A DNA stretch of 64,000 nucleotides from contig NZ_JPRO01000010.1 of the NCBI RefSeq assembly GCF_000737785.1, forward strand, positions 1 to 64,000, given 5' to 3'. Below are positions 45,535 to 55,320 of the stretch, in pieces. Position 1 is the stretch's first letter. The number at the start of each line of letters is the position of its first letter. The notes beneath the pieces were generated by a model. It made no database searches, was not told where the DNA came from, and saw nothing but the letters and a program-made list of their open reading frames with translations. The position numbers and the translations under genes are program-made. The DNA is from Chryseobacterium luteum. GTDB lineage: Bacteria; Bacteroidota; Bacteroidia; Flavobacteriales; Weeksellaceae.

Positions 45535-45609
45535 AATTTGATTTATACCACATACGATTATCAGCAAAATCCGGTTGATGCTTTAGGTCTTTCTGAATAT
45601 GAAAAATGA
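45535..45609 (+). pseudogene. Possible Rhs core C-terminal remnant
   Basis: The frame reads NLIYTTYDYQQNPVDALGLSEYEK before TGA, like the end of the Rhs-associated core (Y-x-Y-x-x-NP-x-D-x-x-D-x-LGLS). A few residues of the motif are missing and there is no upstream Rhs sequence. The gap 45610-45726 shows only short decayed frames. Confidence 0.4.
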
Positions 45610-45726
45610 GGTTACAGAAAAAACTGGAAGAAGTAGTTACGGAATTATTCAGGAATTGATAATATCCATTAACCGCTGTAAATCAGGTTTGCGATAAGCA
45701 GGTTAACCAAATAATTAAATTACGAT

Positions 45727-46287
45727 ATGATGGATTTTTTGAAAAAAATATTTGGAAGTAAACTGCCTGATTCTTTAAATGAGAATAAACTTATGAAGGA
45801 AAAAACAGATAAAACAGACAAGATGCTATTTATAGAAAAATATTTAGTGAGCCAAGACGGTAATTTTTTCTACGATAACTTTTATGATAATGACATTGAT
45901 GCTATTGCGATGTGGATTGACTGGCGTGAAGAAGATGAAAATATTATTACATACTGTGAAGACATACTTCAAACAAATGTACTTTCCGTTAAAACCAATA
46001 ACGCTGATAATGAAAGAGGATTTGAAACCATCATAAACTACAAAAGTCAGGAAACATTAATTCCGTATAAAGGAGCTGGTGCAGACAGAGATACCACGTT
46101 AATAACCCTTAATCAGGTCCTCCAGCCTGAATTTGAAATTAGGATTTGTAAAGAAAGTCTCGGAAATGATACGCTTTGTTTTCTGCCGTTATCTCAAGAG
46201 AAATGGTTATTTCTTGACACCAAATATCCCGGGCAGGTGATTGAAAAATTTGAAATCATAACACCAAATGCAAAAATGTTTATTTAA
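45727..46287 (+). CDS. Hypothetical immunity-like protein (paralogue fragment at 60.6 kb)
   Basis: 186 residues, no signal, starting with two adjacent Met. The body is NNFYDNDIDAIAMWIDWREEDENIITYCEDILQTNVLSV...GFETIINYK...LIPYKGAGADRDTTLITLN, and the C-terminal part FEIRICKESLGNDTLCFLPLSQEKW recurs as a separate fragment at 60589-60768. I do not recognise a named family. Its position directly after the possible Rhs remnant suggests an immunity role. Confidence 0.6.
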   Translation: MMDFLKKIFGSKLPDSLNENKLMKEKTDKTDKMLFIEKYLVSQDGNFFYDNFYDNDIDAIAMWIDWREEDENIITYCEDILQTNVLSVKTNNADNERGFETIINYKSQETLIPYKGAGADRDTTLITLNQVLQPEFEIRICKESLGNDTLCFLPLSQEKWLFLDTKYPGQVIEKFEIITPNAKMFI

Positions 46288-46329
46288 TATATTCTTTAAT
46301 AAAAAAACACTACCAAATTTATATTATTT

Positions 46330-46498
46330 ATGAAAAAATACTATTAAAATTTTCCTTCTTTTGACATCGTTGATCATTACCTCCTGCAATTCTCAAGACA
46401 AAAAGTTTGTTGATTTAACAGAAATATCGAACGATGGAAGATCTTCAGATTTATTCACCGGGAAAACAATTTTGAAAAAAAACGCTGTAAACTGCTGA
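46330..46498 (+). pseudogene. Truncated and frameshifted lipoprotein gene
   Basis: From ATG 46330 the first frame stops after about five codons, but another frame continues FLLLTSLIITSCNSQDKKFVDLTEISNDGRSSDLFTGKTILKK, a lipoprotein signal and early mature region, before TGA 46496. It appears to be a small lipoprotein gene broken near its start and cut at its end. Confidence 0.5.
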
Positions 46499-46506
46499 AA
46501 ATAAAA

Positions 46507-47529
46507 ATGAAAGAAATAGCTGAACTGAAAATACTTTTTGACGAAATAAATACGTTAAAAAATAAAGCTTCAATGAACGTTTGTCAATTCTGTTCTGAGT
46601 TAACCGATTCAGACGACGATGAATATTTGACATTTCATTTTTCTTTACTGGAACAAAAGAAAAGGTATTTTCAACCGAACCTGAAACTGTATTTCAGTTT
46701 CAGACAAAACAGAGAAAAAGCACATTACTTTCTGAAAGATAAGCTTCAGAATATGAATGATGAGCAATTGAAAAATGATATAGAAGACATACTTGATGAC
46801 ATTAATTTCCACACCTTAGAAGAACTGCAGCAATGGGTTAGGGATATTAAAAATGGAAATAGAAGCGATACAAATAAATTGATTACATCGGTTACAAGAA
46901 GTTCTTTTGTGGAATTTCATTATAAATTGATTACAGACCGACACCTTGATGTCGAATTAAGAAAACAGCTGCAAAACAAGTTTCAAGAACACGGAGAGAA
47001 AGCTGAAATTTTGCTGCTGGGAAAACTGGAAAATGATGAAGATATTGATTTTCAGGCAGAAATTATTTTCATCTTAGGAAGCATCAGCGAAAAAAGTAAA
47101 TACAAGAACCAAATTTTGGCATTTGCCAGAAAGTTTGCAGAAAGTGAAGACGATTATACGAGAGATCGGGCAATCATTGTGTTAGGATGGGTCGGAACTA
47201 TGAACGATACTGATATCTTAAGGCGACATTTACTGGAAGATGAACATCCAAATTGCAGGGCCTGGAGTGCATCATCCTATATGCAGATGTGGTTCAGAAA
47301 CAAGAGGGATGCGCTAAAACTGAAAGCATTTGAAGCCTATAAAAAGGCTCTGGATAATGAAAAGGATTATTTTGTACTGTCCGTTATACTGAGTTCTGTT
47401 CAGGAATTAGGAAAGACTAAACTTGGGATTTCACAAACCGCATTAGACGAAGTTGATCAAGAAAAGATAGATACTGCAAAAACTAAAGCCATGAAATTTT
47501 TAGAGAGAATTCTAAAGCCAAAGGCATAA
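46507..47529 (+). CDS. HEAT-repeat protein
   Basis: 340 residues, soluble. The C-terminal half is helical with HEAT-like repeats: AEILLLGKLENDEDIDFQAEIIFILGSISEKSKYKNQILAFARKFAESEDDYTRDRAIIVLGWVG and ILRRHLLEDEHPNCRAWSASSYMQMW. The N-terminal 130 residues are unassigned helices. HEAT proteins bind protein partners; in this island an immunity role is plausible. 11 bases separate it from the Imm26 gene frame. Confidence 0.7.
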   Translation: MKEIAELKILFDEINTLKNKASMNVCQFCSELTDSDDDEYLTFHFSLLEQKKRYFQPNLKLYFSFRQNREKAHYFLKDKLQNMNDEQLKNDIEDILDDINFHTLEELQQWVRDIKNGNRSDTNKLITSVTRSSFVEFHYKLITDRHLDVELRKQLQNKFQEHGEKAEILLLGKLENDEDIDFQAEIIFILGSISEKSKYKNQILAFARKFAESEDDYTRDRAIIVLGWVGTMNDTDILRRHLLEDEHPNCRAWSASSYMQMWFRNKRDALKLKAFEAYKKALDNEKDYFVLSVILSSVQELGKTKLGISQTALDEVDQEKIDTAKTKAMKFLERILKPKA

Positions 47530-47546
47530 GCTTAAAAAATGTGAAA

Positions 47547-48701
47547 ATGATTTTTGAATTAACCAATGAACAAAGAAAATACCTGGGGCTGATTCCTGTG
47601 GAAAGCACCTGGGAAATAGTAAAGTTAAATGATATGTATCTGTACTTTGAAGGCGATACGATCAGAAAAAAAATATCAGTTACCGAAAACTCCTATTCAG
47701 AGGAGGAGTTAAATGAGAAAACAGCAGAAAACAGAACTATTTTACTGCCCAAAACATCAAAAGGAAAACCTAAAAAGCTCAACTTTACGGCAACGCAGTC
47801 ATTCAGTTCGCTTGGCGTATATTTCAGTTTTTCAGAAGACTATTTAAGAATCGCAAATTATACCACACAGACGGCCTATCATTCCGAAAATTTTGAAGAA
47901 AAAGGAGATCTCAAAACGCTTCACAGATGGCTTACAAAATGGATTGAGGAAACAGCTGAAAAAGATTTAATCGAAATCGAGGCCTTTAAAAATGCAGAAA
48001 GAAAACGCTATAAATATAAAGAAGGCGACTTTTTTGCTTTTAAGATCGATCGAAGACACTATGCATTTGGCAGAATCCTGATTGATGTTGCTAAACGGGT
48101 AAAAACGGAGAACCTCAAAGCCAATAAAAATTACGGCTTAACCCAGCTGATGGGCAAAGCTTTGATTGTGAAATTGTATCACAAAATAAGCAGTACGCCG
48201 GATATTGATCTGGCAGAACTTTCACAGACGTTGGCTTTACCGTCGCAGGCTGTAATGGACAACCAGTTTTTCTATGGAGAAAAGGAGATTATAGGATATC
48301 AGCCTTTGGAAATTTCAGAATATGATATGTTGATTTCGTATAGCAAAAGTATCAGTTCAGATGATAAAAACACGGTCTACCTGCAGTATGGGTTTATTTA
48401 TAGAGAGGATGACATTGCCAAATTTAATAAATACCTGAAAATAGAGGATAAGAATTTACATACAGGTTACAATGAAAACCCATACAGAAATGAATCGATC
48501 GGCTATGGCCTGGATACTGAAAAACTTCAGGATTGTATTGCAGACCAATCCAATAAACCCTATTGGGAAAGCAGACACTTGTATGACATCAGATACGATC
48601 TCAGAAACCCGATGAACATTGATGTTAAAAGAGAAATATTTGAGTTTTTCGGATTGGATGCAGATAAGACCTATGAACAGAATTTAAATCTTGCAGAATA
48701 G
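47547..48701 (+). CDS. Imm26 family immunity-like protein
   Basis: 384 residues from ATG 47547; a GTG two codons upstream also opens the frame. The segment KRYKYKEGDFFAFKIDRRHYAFGRILIDV matches Imm26, a polymorphic-toxin immunity family that binds nuclease toxins. A further 150 C-terminal residues, including QPLEISEYDMLISYSKSISSDDKNTVYLQYGFIYREDD, are extra to the core. No toxin gene is adjacent. Confidence 0.7.
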   Translation: MIFELTNEQRKYLGLIPVESTWEIVKLNDMYLYFEGDTIRKKISVTENSYSEEELNEKTAENRTILLPKTSKGKPKKLNFTATQSFSSLGVYFSFSEDYLRIANYTTQTAYHSENFEEKGDLKTLHRWLTKWIEETAEKDLIEIEAFKNAERKRYKYKEGDFFAFKIDRRHYAFGRILIDVAKRVKTENLKANKNYGLTQLMGKALIVKLYHKISSTPDIDLAELSQTLALPSQAVMDNQFFYGEKEIIGYQPLEISEYDMLISYSKSISSDDKNTVYLQYGFIYREDDIAKFNKYLKIEDKNLHTGYNENPYRNESIGYGLDTEKLQDCIADQSNKPYWESRHLYDIRYDLRNPMNIDVKREIFEFFGLDADKTYEQNLNLAE

Positions 48702-48771
48702 ATGAGAAAATTTTCTCCGCCGAGCATTATTTGAATTCTAAATGAGGCCAAAACAAAAGAATTAAAAATAA

Positions 48772-49446
48772 ATGAAACAGTTATTATTGATATTGATCTT
48801 GCCACTGATTACCTTTTGCAGCAAAGCTGAACAGACAGATCTGGCTCAACTGAAACTGAACGAACCAGTTGAGAATCTGCTCAGTGAAACATCACGAAAA
48901 AGTATTGGAACAGACAGTGTAGAATATCCTTTTGCAATTTTGGCAGAAGATACAGACAGTACAAAATTTGTATTTTCCGGCATTCCTGTGGATAAGGTTT
49001 ATTTTCTTTTATCGGCAAAAGTTAATAATGACAGCGTTATGAAAAACGGGGGAGGACATTTCGAGAGCACCTTTTTTAAAACTGGAAAACAACTGGAGAA
49101 TAACCTTAAAATCTTAAAAAAGCAGAATGGTTCAACTGAGATTTTTGGTTTCAGAGCTGAAATCAAAGGTGAAAAAAATCAGAGCGAAGTAAAGCAATTG
49201 CTCACAAAAAAGTATGGCAAAGGAACGAAAAACCCCAATACAGATAATGGTCTCTATTGGAATGTACAGAAAGAAAACAAATATATTTTCTTCGCTCCGG
49301 ATTATGACAGGCTGATCATCCTAAACAGTAAAAACCTTTCAAAATCATGCTACTGGGATATTCAAAATGGTATCATCAGTATAGGAACAGAAAAATGTGA
49401 TTCCGAAAAATATTTTAGTGAAATGGGTATAAATATAGAAAAATAA
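48772..49446 (+). CDS. Hypothetical lipoprotein
   Basis: 224 residues with a short lipoprotein signal ending LPLITFC (Cys 16). The mature part is polar and unassigned: SRKSIGTDSVEYPFAILAED near the front and KQLLTKKYGKGTKNPNTDNGLYWNVQKENKYIFFAPDYDRLIILN near the end. Possibly an envelope-located immunity lipoprotein; not established. Confidence 0.55.
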   Translation: MKQLLLILILPLITFCSKAEQTDLAQLKLNEPVENLLSETSRKSIGTDSVEYPFAILAEDTDSTKFVFSGIPVDKVYFLLSAKVNNDSVMKNGGGHFESTFFKTGKQLENNLKILKKQNGSTEIFGFRAEIKGEKNQSEVKQLLTKKYGKGTKNPNTDNGLYWNVQKENKYIFFAPDYDRLIILNSKNLSKSCYWDIQNGIISIGTEKCDSEKYFSEMGINIEK

Positions 49447-49481
49447 GACTTAATAATCCTTAGCAAAAACAAATCAAATAT

Positions 49482-50438
49482 ATGAGCATCACGAAAAAAT
49501 TTCAGGAAATTATAAGCCTTCAAAAAAGCCACGATGAGGAATCTCCCGGAATCTTAAATCCTCCGATTTCAAATAGCGATATTGAAGAAATTGAAAAATT
49601 ACTGGAAGAAAAATTGCCGTCCGAAATACTGGAGTTATACTGTTTTGCAAATGGACAAAATGATATAGGAAATGGTGTTTTGTTTGGGCATAGTTTCTGT
49701 AATTCTGAAGAAATCATAAGACAATTGCAATTCAGCAGAAGTTCAATTAAGCCAGAAACTAACAGTATTCTAAATCCTGAACAATCTGAACATTTAATAG
49801 AAGAAATCATCGGTTTTTATGTGCGTTATGCACCCAGGAATCAACTTTTCGGTCTGCAAAAATCGTGGTATAAAATGGAGTTTAGCTGCTCGCCACAGAG
49901 TAGTGAAGGACCTTATCTTTATCTAAAAGAAAATACCACTGACAGAAACAGGGAAATTTTAGATATTGACATTGACGAACTCAGAAAGGTTCTGGAAATG
50001 GTTAAAAACCTACAGGAACTGGAAAGGGAAAGCTACCATTGGGATGAACTGAAATGTATTGTTTACTCAAATGGGAAGTATGAGGTTGAACGTTCTTCAT
50101 ACGACTTTGATCATCAAATTCCATTTACCTCAACACCCGAAAATGCAATTCAGAAAAAATATTTTCATTACAAATGGCTGCCCGTTTTTTCAGATTCCGG
50201 GGGTAACTATATCGGAATAGATCTCGATCCGGATATTAATGGAACAAAAGGCCAGATCATTAACTTCGGAAGAGATGAAGAGGATATGTTTGTGCTCGCC
50301 GAAAATTTGGAACAATTGTTTGATAAATTATTGGTAGAAGCCACTAAACATGAAAACCGACTCGTTGATTCTGAAACACATCTACATGATATAGTAATAG
50401 AAATGATTAAGGAAGAGCATTCTAAAACAAAGCTGTAG
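49482..50438 (+). CDS. SMI1/KNR4 family protein
   Basis: 318 residues, soluble. The SMI1/KNR4 fold is visible from ISNSDIEEIEKLLEEKLPSEILELYCFANGQND through HYKWLPVFSDSGGNYIGIDLDPDINGTKGQIINFGRDEEDMFVLAENLEQLFDKLL. Many bacterial members are immunity proteins against toxin domains. It follows the preceding lipoprotein gene by 36 bases. Confidence 0.85.
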   Translation: MSITKKFQEIISLQKSHDEESPGILNPPISNSDIEEIEKLLEEKLPSEILELYCFANGQNDIGNGVLFGHSFCNSEEIIRQLQFSRSSIKPETNSILNPEQSEHLIEEIIGFYVRYAPRNQLFGLQKSWYKMEFSCSPQSSEGPYLYLKENTTDRNREILDIDIDELRKVLEMVKNLQELERESYHWDELKCIVYSNGKYEVERSSYDFDHQIPFTSTPENAIQKKYFHYKWLPVFSDSGGNYIGIDLDPDINGTKGQIINFGRDEEDMFVLAENLEQLFDKLLVEATKHENRLVDSETHLHDIVIEMIKEEHSKTKL

Positions 50439-50542
50439 TATTTAATGAATGATCATCATTCTATAAGTTCAACACGATAAGGCTTCAATATATAAAAGGA
50501 ATAAAATAGTTGGGCTCAGTTTATTTTTAAAATTAATTTCAA

Positions 50543-51139
50543 ATGAGAAACTCACCTTTAAAATTGAAAAACATTGATTATATTCTATCTGCTTTTGTAC
50601 TGAGTTTTTTTCTAAGCTGTAACGGAGAAAATTCCCAAACTAAGAAAAACCAATCTATTATTCCGGAAGTTAGGGAAATGAAAGCTCATCAAGCCAAGGT
50701 ATTCCTGACCTACATAGATTCTATAGTGAAACTTCCTGATACAAAATTTAATGATGCAGGTATCAGGTTCTTAAATAAAAGATTTTTAAGTGAACTGCCA
50801 TTGGGAATACATGACTCAATAAAAGAGGGGAATAGGAAAGATATCTTTATACAGTATTATCAAAATAATGAAACATACCTTGAAGTGGGATCGGGAATTA
50901 TATTTCTGATTCCTGAAACTATTACAGATTCTTTGGTTGTTGCAGATTTTACAGACTATTTTGGACATATTAAGACTGAAAAACCACTCATAGGTATTAC
51001 GGCGCAACCTCTACCGGTACATATACGGGTTTCCTCCCACAGGGAAATTAAATTAACTTTTAAAAATAATGAAAACCGCGACCAGGCTGGGGTTACTACG
51101 GTTGAGGTTTTAAACTTAAATAAAGAACGGAATGAGTAG
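50543..51139 (+). CDS. Hypothetical lipoprotein
   Basis: 198 residues. The signal is longer than usual, ending ILSAFVLSFFLSC (Cys 26). The mature part includes HQAKVFLTYIDSIVKLPDTKFNDAGIRF. No family recognised. It converges with the gene at 51147, only 8 bases apart. Confidence 0.5.
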   Translation: MRNSPLKLKNIDYILSAFVLSFFLSCNGENSQTKKNQSIIPEVREMKAHQAKVFLTYIDSIVKLPDTKFNDAGIRFLNKRFLSELPLGIHDSIKEGNRKDIFIQYYQNNETYLEVGSGIIFLIPETITDSLVVADFTDYFGHIKTEKPLIGITAQPLPVHIRVSSHREIKLTFKNNENRDQAGVTTVEVLNLNKERNE

Positions 51140-51146
51140 AGTACAA

Positions 51147-51620
51147 CTAAACAATTTTTAACGAGTTAAAGTTTATAAGTTTCGTTAGGATGAGTTGTTC
51201 AGTACTTTCCAAAACATTTTCTCCTGCAAGTTTTTCTTTAAGAGATGGGCTGCCAAAAACAATGATCAGAGATTGGTCACCTGTCTTGACAGGATAAAAT
51301 TGATCTTCCATTCCTTCCTTCAAAAGTATTTGATTGAGTTGGATGATTAAGTCGAAGTCAAACCATTCTTCACACAAAAGTTTGATTTGATGATTTTCAT
51401 TGCTCAATGTAAAACTTATTTCAACAATATAATGCTCTCGGTTTTCAGTCCATCCTTCGTTCTCAATATTAAGGTTTTGAGGCGAGAATTTACTTTTGCT
51501 AATGGATGATAAATTTTTAATTAATTCAATGTAAGCCTTACTTTTTTCAAAACTTTCACAGTCAAACCAGACATAGTCTTTTCCAGCTTCGACAATTCCA
51601 TATTTTTCAAGGATTTCCAT
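51147..51620 (-). CDS. Hypothetical soluble protein
   Basis: 157 residues, acidic, no signal. A pair of motifs, KDYVWFDCESFEKSKAYIELIKNL and EEWFDFDLIIQLNQILLKEGMEDQFYPVKTGDQSLIIVFGS, suggest an alpha/beta fold of unknown role. First of the minus-strand group 51-59 kb. Confidence 0.5.
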   Translation of the reverse strand: MEILEKYGIVEAGKDYVWFDCESFEKSKAYIELIKNLSSISKSKFSPQNLNIENEGWTENREHYIVEISFTLSNENHQIKLLCEEWFDFDLIIQLNQILLKEGMEDQFYPVKTGDQSLIIVFGSPSLKEKLAGENVLESTEQLILTKLINFNSLKIV

Positions 51621-51714
51621 ATTTTTTACTTTTATAATCGCTAATCTTCTTCATAATTGCTTCTAAAGATGGCATAATTTTTATCTGTCATTATTTAAAT
51701 CGGCTGGATTGGTT

Positions 51715-52641
51715 TTACCCTGCTAAATTTACATCTTTATATTCTCCCTTTTTATCCACATTGATATCGATGGTGTGTCCCCAAAAAATGTCGTCATCGC
51801 TACAATAAATCGTGGAGGAGCAGTCTTCATAAAACACGATGCTGGTGACAGACACCCGTTTTCTGAAATCCTCCACAGTGATTGGTGGTTCATCTTCGCC
51901 GGTTTCCTCATCTTCTCCTAGCCAGAGGTCATTTTTCAATGCTATCATTTTACTTTCCATTTTCAGCAGTATTTTGTCATAAAACTTTGAGCTCATCTGC
52001 TTATCTACAAAAGGAAGTAATTTGTCGAAGTCATCTGGTTCTGCATTGTAAACACTTACTTCAATAATTTGATTCTCTGTATTGAATTTACCTTCATACC
52101 ATTTCAATTTGTCATTGTACGTCAGTATTCCTGTTGACGGTATATGTATGGTCTGGTGTTTAACTTCTAATTTTTTAGGTTCTTCATACTGTTCATTCGA
52201 CAATGTATCAAAAGCATTTTCTATTTCCTGCTCGGTAATAGAAAGTTTGAAAAATTTCAGCTTTCTGAAAAGTTCAGTGATATTGGTTTTAATGCTTTTT
52301 TTGTCGGTGATGATTTCAATTTCATTTCCAATAATTTTAAGTTTCTTATAATTTAAACTATTGGGTAAATAAATATGACTCTCTGAACTAATGTCTTCAG
52401 AAGATCTGGCAATAGTAATTCCCCATTGAAAATTTTCACCTTCCGGATGACTATTCAATATACGTCTTTCATCGTTCCAATGTTCAACCTGAAAATTCCG
52501 GAGTAATAGTAAAGCAGAGTAATTTTCATTCGCTGCAGCGAATGGTGAATATTTTTCCAAAAATTGGTTGAGTTCCTTTGTGTTGCCAAGTCTTGCGTTT
52601 TTTAGCAGGTCCATCAATTTAAAGTTCCATGTTTCTTTCAT
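51715..52641 (-). CDS. DUF2262 domain protein
   Basis: 308 residues from ATG 52641; the frame can be extended upstream only to a TTG. The C-terminal 120 residues match DUF2262: LTYNDKLKWYEGKFNTENQIIEVSVYNAEPDDFDKLLPFVDKQM and ITVEDFRKRVSVTSIVFYEDCSSTIYCSDDDIFWGHTIDINVDKKGEYKDVNLAG. The N-terminus is a helical/ankyrin-like stretch. DUF2262 is repeatedly found among toxin-immunity genes. Confidence 0.65.
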   Translation of the reverse strand: MKETWNFKLMDLLKNARLGNTKELNQFLEKYSPFAAANENYSALLLLRNFQVEHWNDERRILNSHPEGENFQWGITIARSSEDISSESHIYLPNSLNYKKLKIIGNEIEIITDKKSIKTNITELFRKLKFFKLSITEQEIENAFDTLSNEQYEEPKKLEVKHQTIHIPSTGILTYNDKLKWYEGKFNTENQIIEVSVYNAEPDDFDKLLPFVDKQMSSKFYDKILLKMESKMIALKNDLWLGEDEETGEDEPPITVEDFRKRVSVTSIVFYEDCSSTIYCSDDDIFWGHTIDINVDKKGEYKDVNLAG

Positions 52642-52771
52642 TCTGTTTTGTTTTTTTTGTATTTCTTTCGTTACATTTATTGACAACCTTTTGATGATTT
52701 GTGATGGGAGTAGAAATGTTATCGACCAAGTAGAACTAAAGCAGAAAATCCGATATTATTGAAAACTACCG

Positions 52772-53866
52772 TTATTTTATTTCACGATTCAAGATGATCA
52801 GCTCATTGCTGTGTTTTTTATCATTTGCCATTGGATAAAAAATAACTGCATAACAATTTTCTTTCGTTTTGTTTAAGCTCGAAATGACAAGGTCTTTATG
52901 ATCCATTTCTAAAACTTCGTTAGTCAGCAGGTTTTTATAGCCTTTTTCTTCTTTACCGTAAAATATTTCCAGCAATTGCTCATTTTTTGTTGTGATCCAT
53001 CCGTTGCCGAACTCATTATTAAATCTCGTAATAAAAGTTTGTTCTCCAACCTGTACAGGTTGCCAGGTATTATAAAATCTATCTCCAATTTCTATCAGAT
53101 TCATAGTATTACAGGCATTTTGTGCAGAAATGATTTCAATGGAAATTTTCCCTTTTTCCTCGCAAAGGATGTATGAATTTTCTTCAAATGATAAACTTAA
53201 TATCTGCCGGAAAAATTGATGGTTTGATTTGATTGTTCTTTCTCTTACCAATTTTCCCAGTTCATCAATTTGTCGGTGTACCCAATTTGTGTTGTCCTTT
53301 GCCAACAGATGGATTTCATTATTCTGAATAAATATTTTATTGTTTCGTGGAAGTGCAATTTTCACATTATGCTTCTTTTTTATGACTCCGTTTTTAAATT
53401 CGATCGCAAGAAGTTTGTCAGGTTTTGTATCAGACCAACTGTCAGCGTTATGAAAAATTGAATACTGATTTGATGTTCCGATAAAGTCTCCGACAAACGG
53501 TCTGTTTCTTTTTGGTAATTCAATATTTTCACGATTAAAAACCGGAATGCTGATTTCCAAATCTTTATTTGGGTCATAGGGTACAAAAGAAACATAATTT
53601 TCCTGATCCGGGCTCAGAAACAAAGTGGGTAAAATGCCATCGTCTTCAACAAAGCTTTCCTCGCTTCCATCGTTGTCAATAACAGTATACACCAGATTAT
53701 AAGTTTCGTCTTTTTTATAGATATAATTTGTCAGAAGCGTTTTTTCAGCGAAATAAATACTTTCTTTCGCTGAAATTCCAAAGTCTGCAGCTAAAGTTGT
53801 CAACGTACCAGATTTGGTTTTTTTGATTGTCGATTTGAATAGATTTATTTGATCAATATTTTTCAT
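52772..53866 (-). CDS. Hypothetical soluble protein, beta-propeller-like
   Basis: 364 residues with no signal. Recurrent strands with W/F (for example SDTKPDKLLAIEFKNGVIKKKHNVKIAL, LARNNEIHLLAKDNTNWVHRQIDELGKLV-like stretches) suggest a beta-propeller. No family recognised. A cassette-boundary-like element (copy G) lies between it and the next gene upstream. Confidence 0.5.
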   Translation of the reverse strand: MKNIDQINLFKSTIKKTKSGTLTTLAADFGISAKESIYFAEKTLLTNYIYKKDETYNLVYTVIDNDGSEESFVEDDGILPTLFLSPDQENYVSFVPYDPNKDLEISIPVFNRENIELPKRNRPFVGDFIGTSNQYSIFHNADSWSDTKPDKLLAIEFKNGVIKKKHNVKIALPRNNKIFIQNNEIHLLAKDNTNWVHRQIDELGKLVRERTIKSNHQFFRQILSLSFEENSYILCEEKGKISIEIISAQNACNTMNLIEIGDRFYNTWQPVQVGEQTFITRFNNEFGNGWITTKNEQLLEIFYGKEEKGYKNLLTNEVLEMDHKDLVISSLNKTKENCYAVIFYPMANDKKHSNELIILNREIK

Positions 53867-53884
53867 AAAGGTCTTTTGTAGTGT

Positions 53885-53976
53885 TACAGTTTAATAAAGC
53901 TCAATTGAAAAATTGCTGTTGAATTTTGCAATCAGTCCGCCTGAGGCAAGGAAACCTTTGTTAGGTGCAGTATTTA
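53885..53976 (-). repeat. Cassette-boundary-like palindromic element (copy G)
   Basis: On the minus strand it starts at the TAA of the 53974-54882 gene: CTAACAAAGGTTTCCTTGCC, then CAGGCGGACTGATTGCAAAA, then TTCAACAGC...TTTTTCAATTGAGCTTT. It parallels copy B (CAGGTGGGCTGA..., TTTTTCAATTGAACTTT) and copy D (TAACAAGGT, TGCAAAATTCAA). Confidence 0.65.
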
Positions 53977-54882
53977 TTCAATTCCGTATTTCTTTTTTAT
54001 TTCTTTTTTCGTTTTCTCATCCGCTGACCTGAATCCGAACCCATCACCCTGACTTCCGAAAATCTGATAACCGTACTTCAATCCATAAAACCTGTCAATA
54101 AGCATTTTTAAAGGAGCAACTTCTAATTCTTTGTCAAAAACAGCTTTTTTAATAACGGGTAAATACCTCTCCATCATTTGGATATTTGAATGTTGAACAA
54201 CAGCCCACATAACATTTTCGAATTTCTTGCCTACTAAACTTCTCCCTATATACGTTTTATTGGTTTTGTATAATGAATCAATAATTGACTGATTTTTTTT
54301 GTCCAAAACCTGCTGGCTGTCTGACATTTCTTTTGCTTCGTCGTAACTTCTATATTTTTGGTCATTCACATCAACATTATATATTTCTTCAATTAAGGAG
54401 AGATTCAGGTTATTAGACTTAGCATATTCCGAAATATCCAATTCTTTCTTAACATCAGTATTGGACTTGCATCTAGCTAATTGCTGATTGTAATCCTCTC
54501 TTACAATATCGTACTTAGGATTAATTTTGATGGAATTTTCAAAAGCTAAAATATATTCGCAACTCCCTTTTGCATTGACAAATTTTTTAAATGCAACGTT
54601 AATATTTTCCTTTGTTTCATTCAGGTTAAGGAATGCGTTTAATATGTTAAAATAATCTGCCAGATTGAAATTTTCGGGCTTGTTTTTTACCGCATTCCTC
54701 GTTTCTTTTAAAATCATAATACCATAGTTATACTCCTTATCTGAAACATTTGGAATTTTATTCGGATTATAATTTAGGATTTGAGTTTCAAAATTATCTA
54801 TTGTGAATTGAGTAAAAAGCTTTTGTGAATAACCAGGTGTAAACCCAAATACGAATGTTATAAGTATTATTAATTTTCTCAT
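53974..54882 (-). CDS. Hypothetical exported protein
   Basis: 302 residues with a signal peptide ending FGFTPGYSQ. The mature part is helical with NYGIMILKETRNAVKNKPENFNLADYFNILNAFLNLNETKENINVAF, perhaps TPR-like, and ends EKTKKEIKKKYGIE. No family recognised. Followed exactly at the stop codon by boundary element G. Confidence 0.55.
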   Translation of the reverse strand: MRKLIILITFVFGFTPGYSQKLFTQFTIDNFETQILNYNPNKIPNVSDKEYNYGIMILKETRNAVKNKPENFNLADYFNILNAFLNLNETKENINVAFKKFVNAKGSCEYILAFENSIKINPKYDIVREDYNQQLARCKSNTDVKKELDISEYAKSNNLNLSLIEEIYNVDVNDQKYRSYDEAKEMSDSQQVLDKKNQSIIDSLYKTNKTYIGRSLVGKKFENVMWAVVQHSNIQMMERYLPVIKKAVFDKELEVAPLKMLIDRFYGLKYGYQIFGSQGDGFGFRSADEKTKKEIKKKYGIE

Positions 54883-54937
54883 TTTCTTAACAATGTATAA
54901 AACTAAACTATATTTTTTTCTCTTAATGCATTATTTT

Positions 54938-55303
54938 TTATTCCCAGATTTCCCATTCACCATTCTGAAAGTCATATTTTGCGTAGTCTCCGGAGTCTGT
55001 AAATTCAGAAGCGGTCATTCCTACTTCAAAAATTGAGTTTTTGCTCCAACTTGCTCTAAAAAAGAGGGCTTCATTCGTTAATAGTGCAGTCCCATAATCT
55101 TCATCCTGATGACTAAAAGACAAACCATAATCATTTTCCTCGGATAATTCATAACCGTAACTTACCAATCTGTCATTTAGTTCCTGGAATTGCTGTGCCG
55201 TAAATGCAACCAAATTTTCTTCGTTTTCGAAAAAGTTTTCATCATCTGAGACTTCTTCTTTTTCTTTGGTTTCAATTCTGTAGAGTGAAATGTCGTAACT
55301 CAT
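54938..55303 (-). CDS. Hypothetical soluble protein
   Basis: 121 residues, acidic and short, starting MSYDISLYRIETKEK, a common opening of small immunity-like proteins, followed by YGLSFSHQDEDYGTALLTNEALFFRASWSKNSIFEVGMTASEFTDSGDYAKYDFQNGEWEIW. Function not assigned. Confidence 0.55.
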   Translation of the reverse strand: MSYDISLYRIETKEKEEVSDDENFFENEENLVAFTAQQFQELNDRLVSYGYELSEENDYGLSFSHQDEDYGTALLTNEALFFRASWSKNSIFEVGMTASEFTDSGDYAKYDFQNGEWEIWE

Positions 55304-55320
55304 CTTTTGAGGTATGTGCG

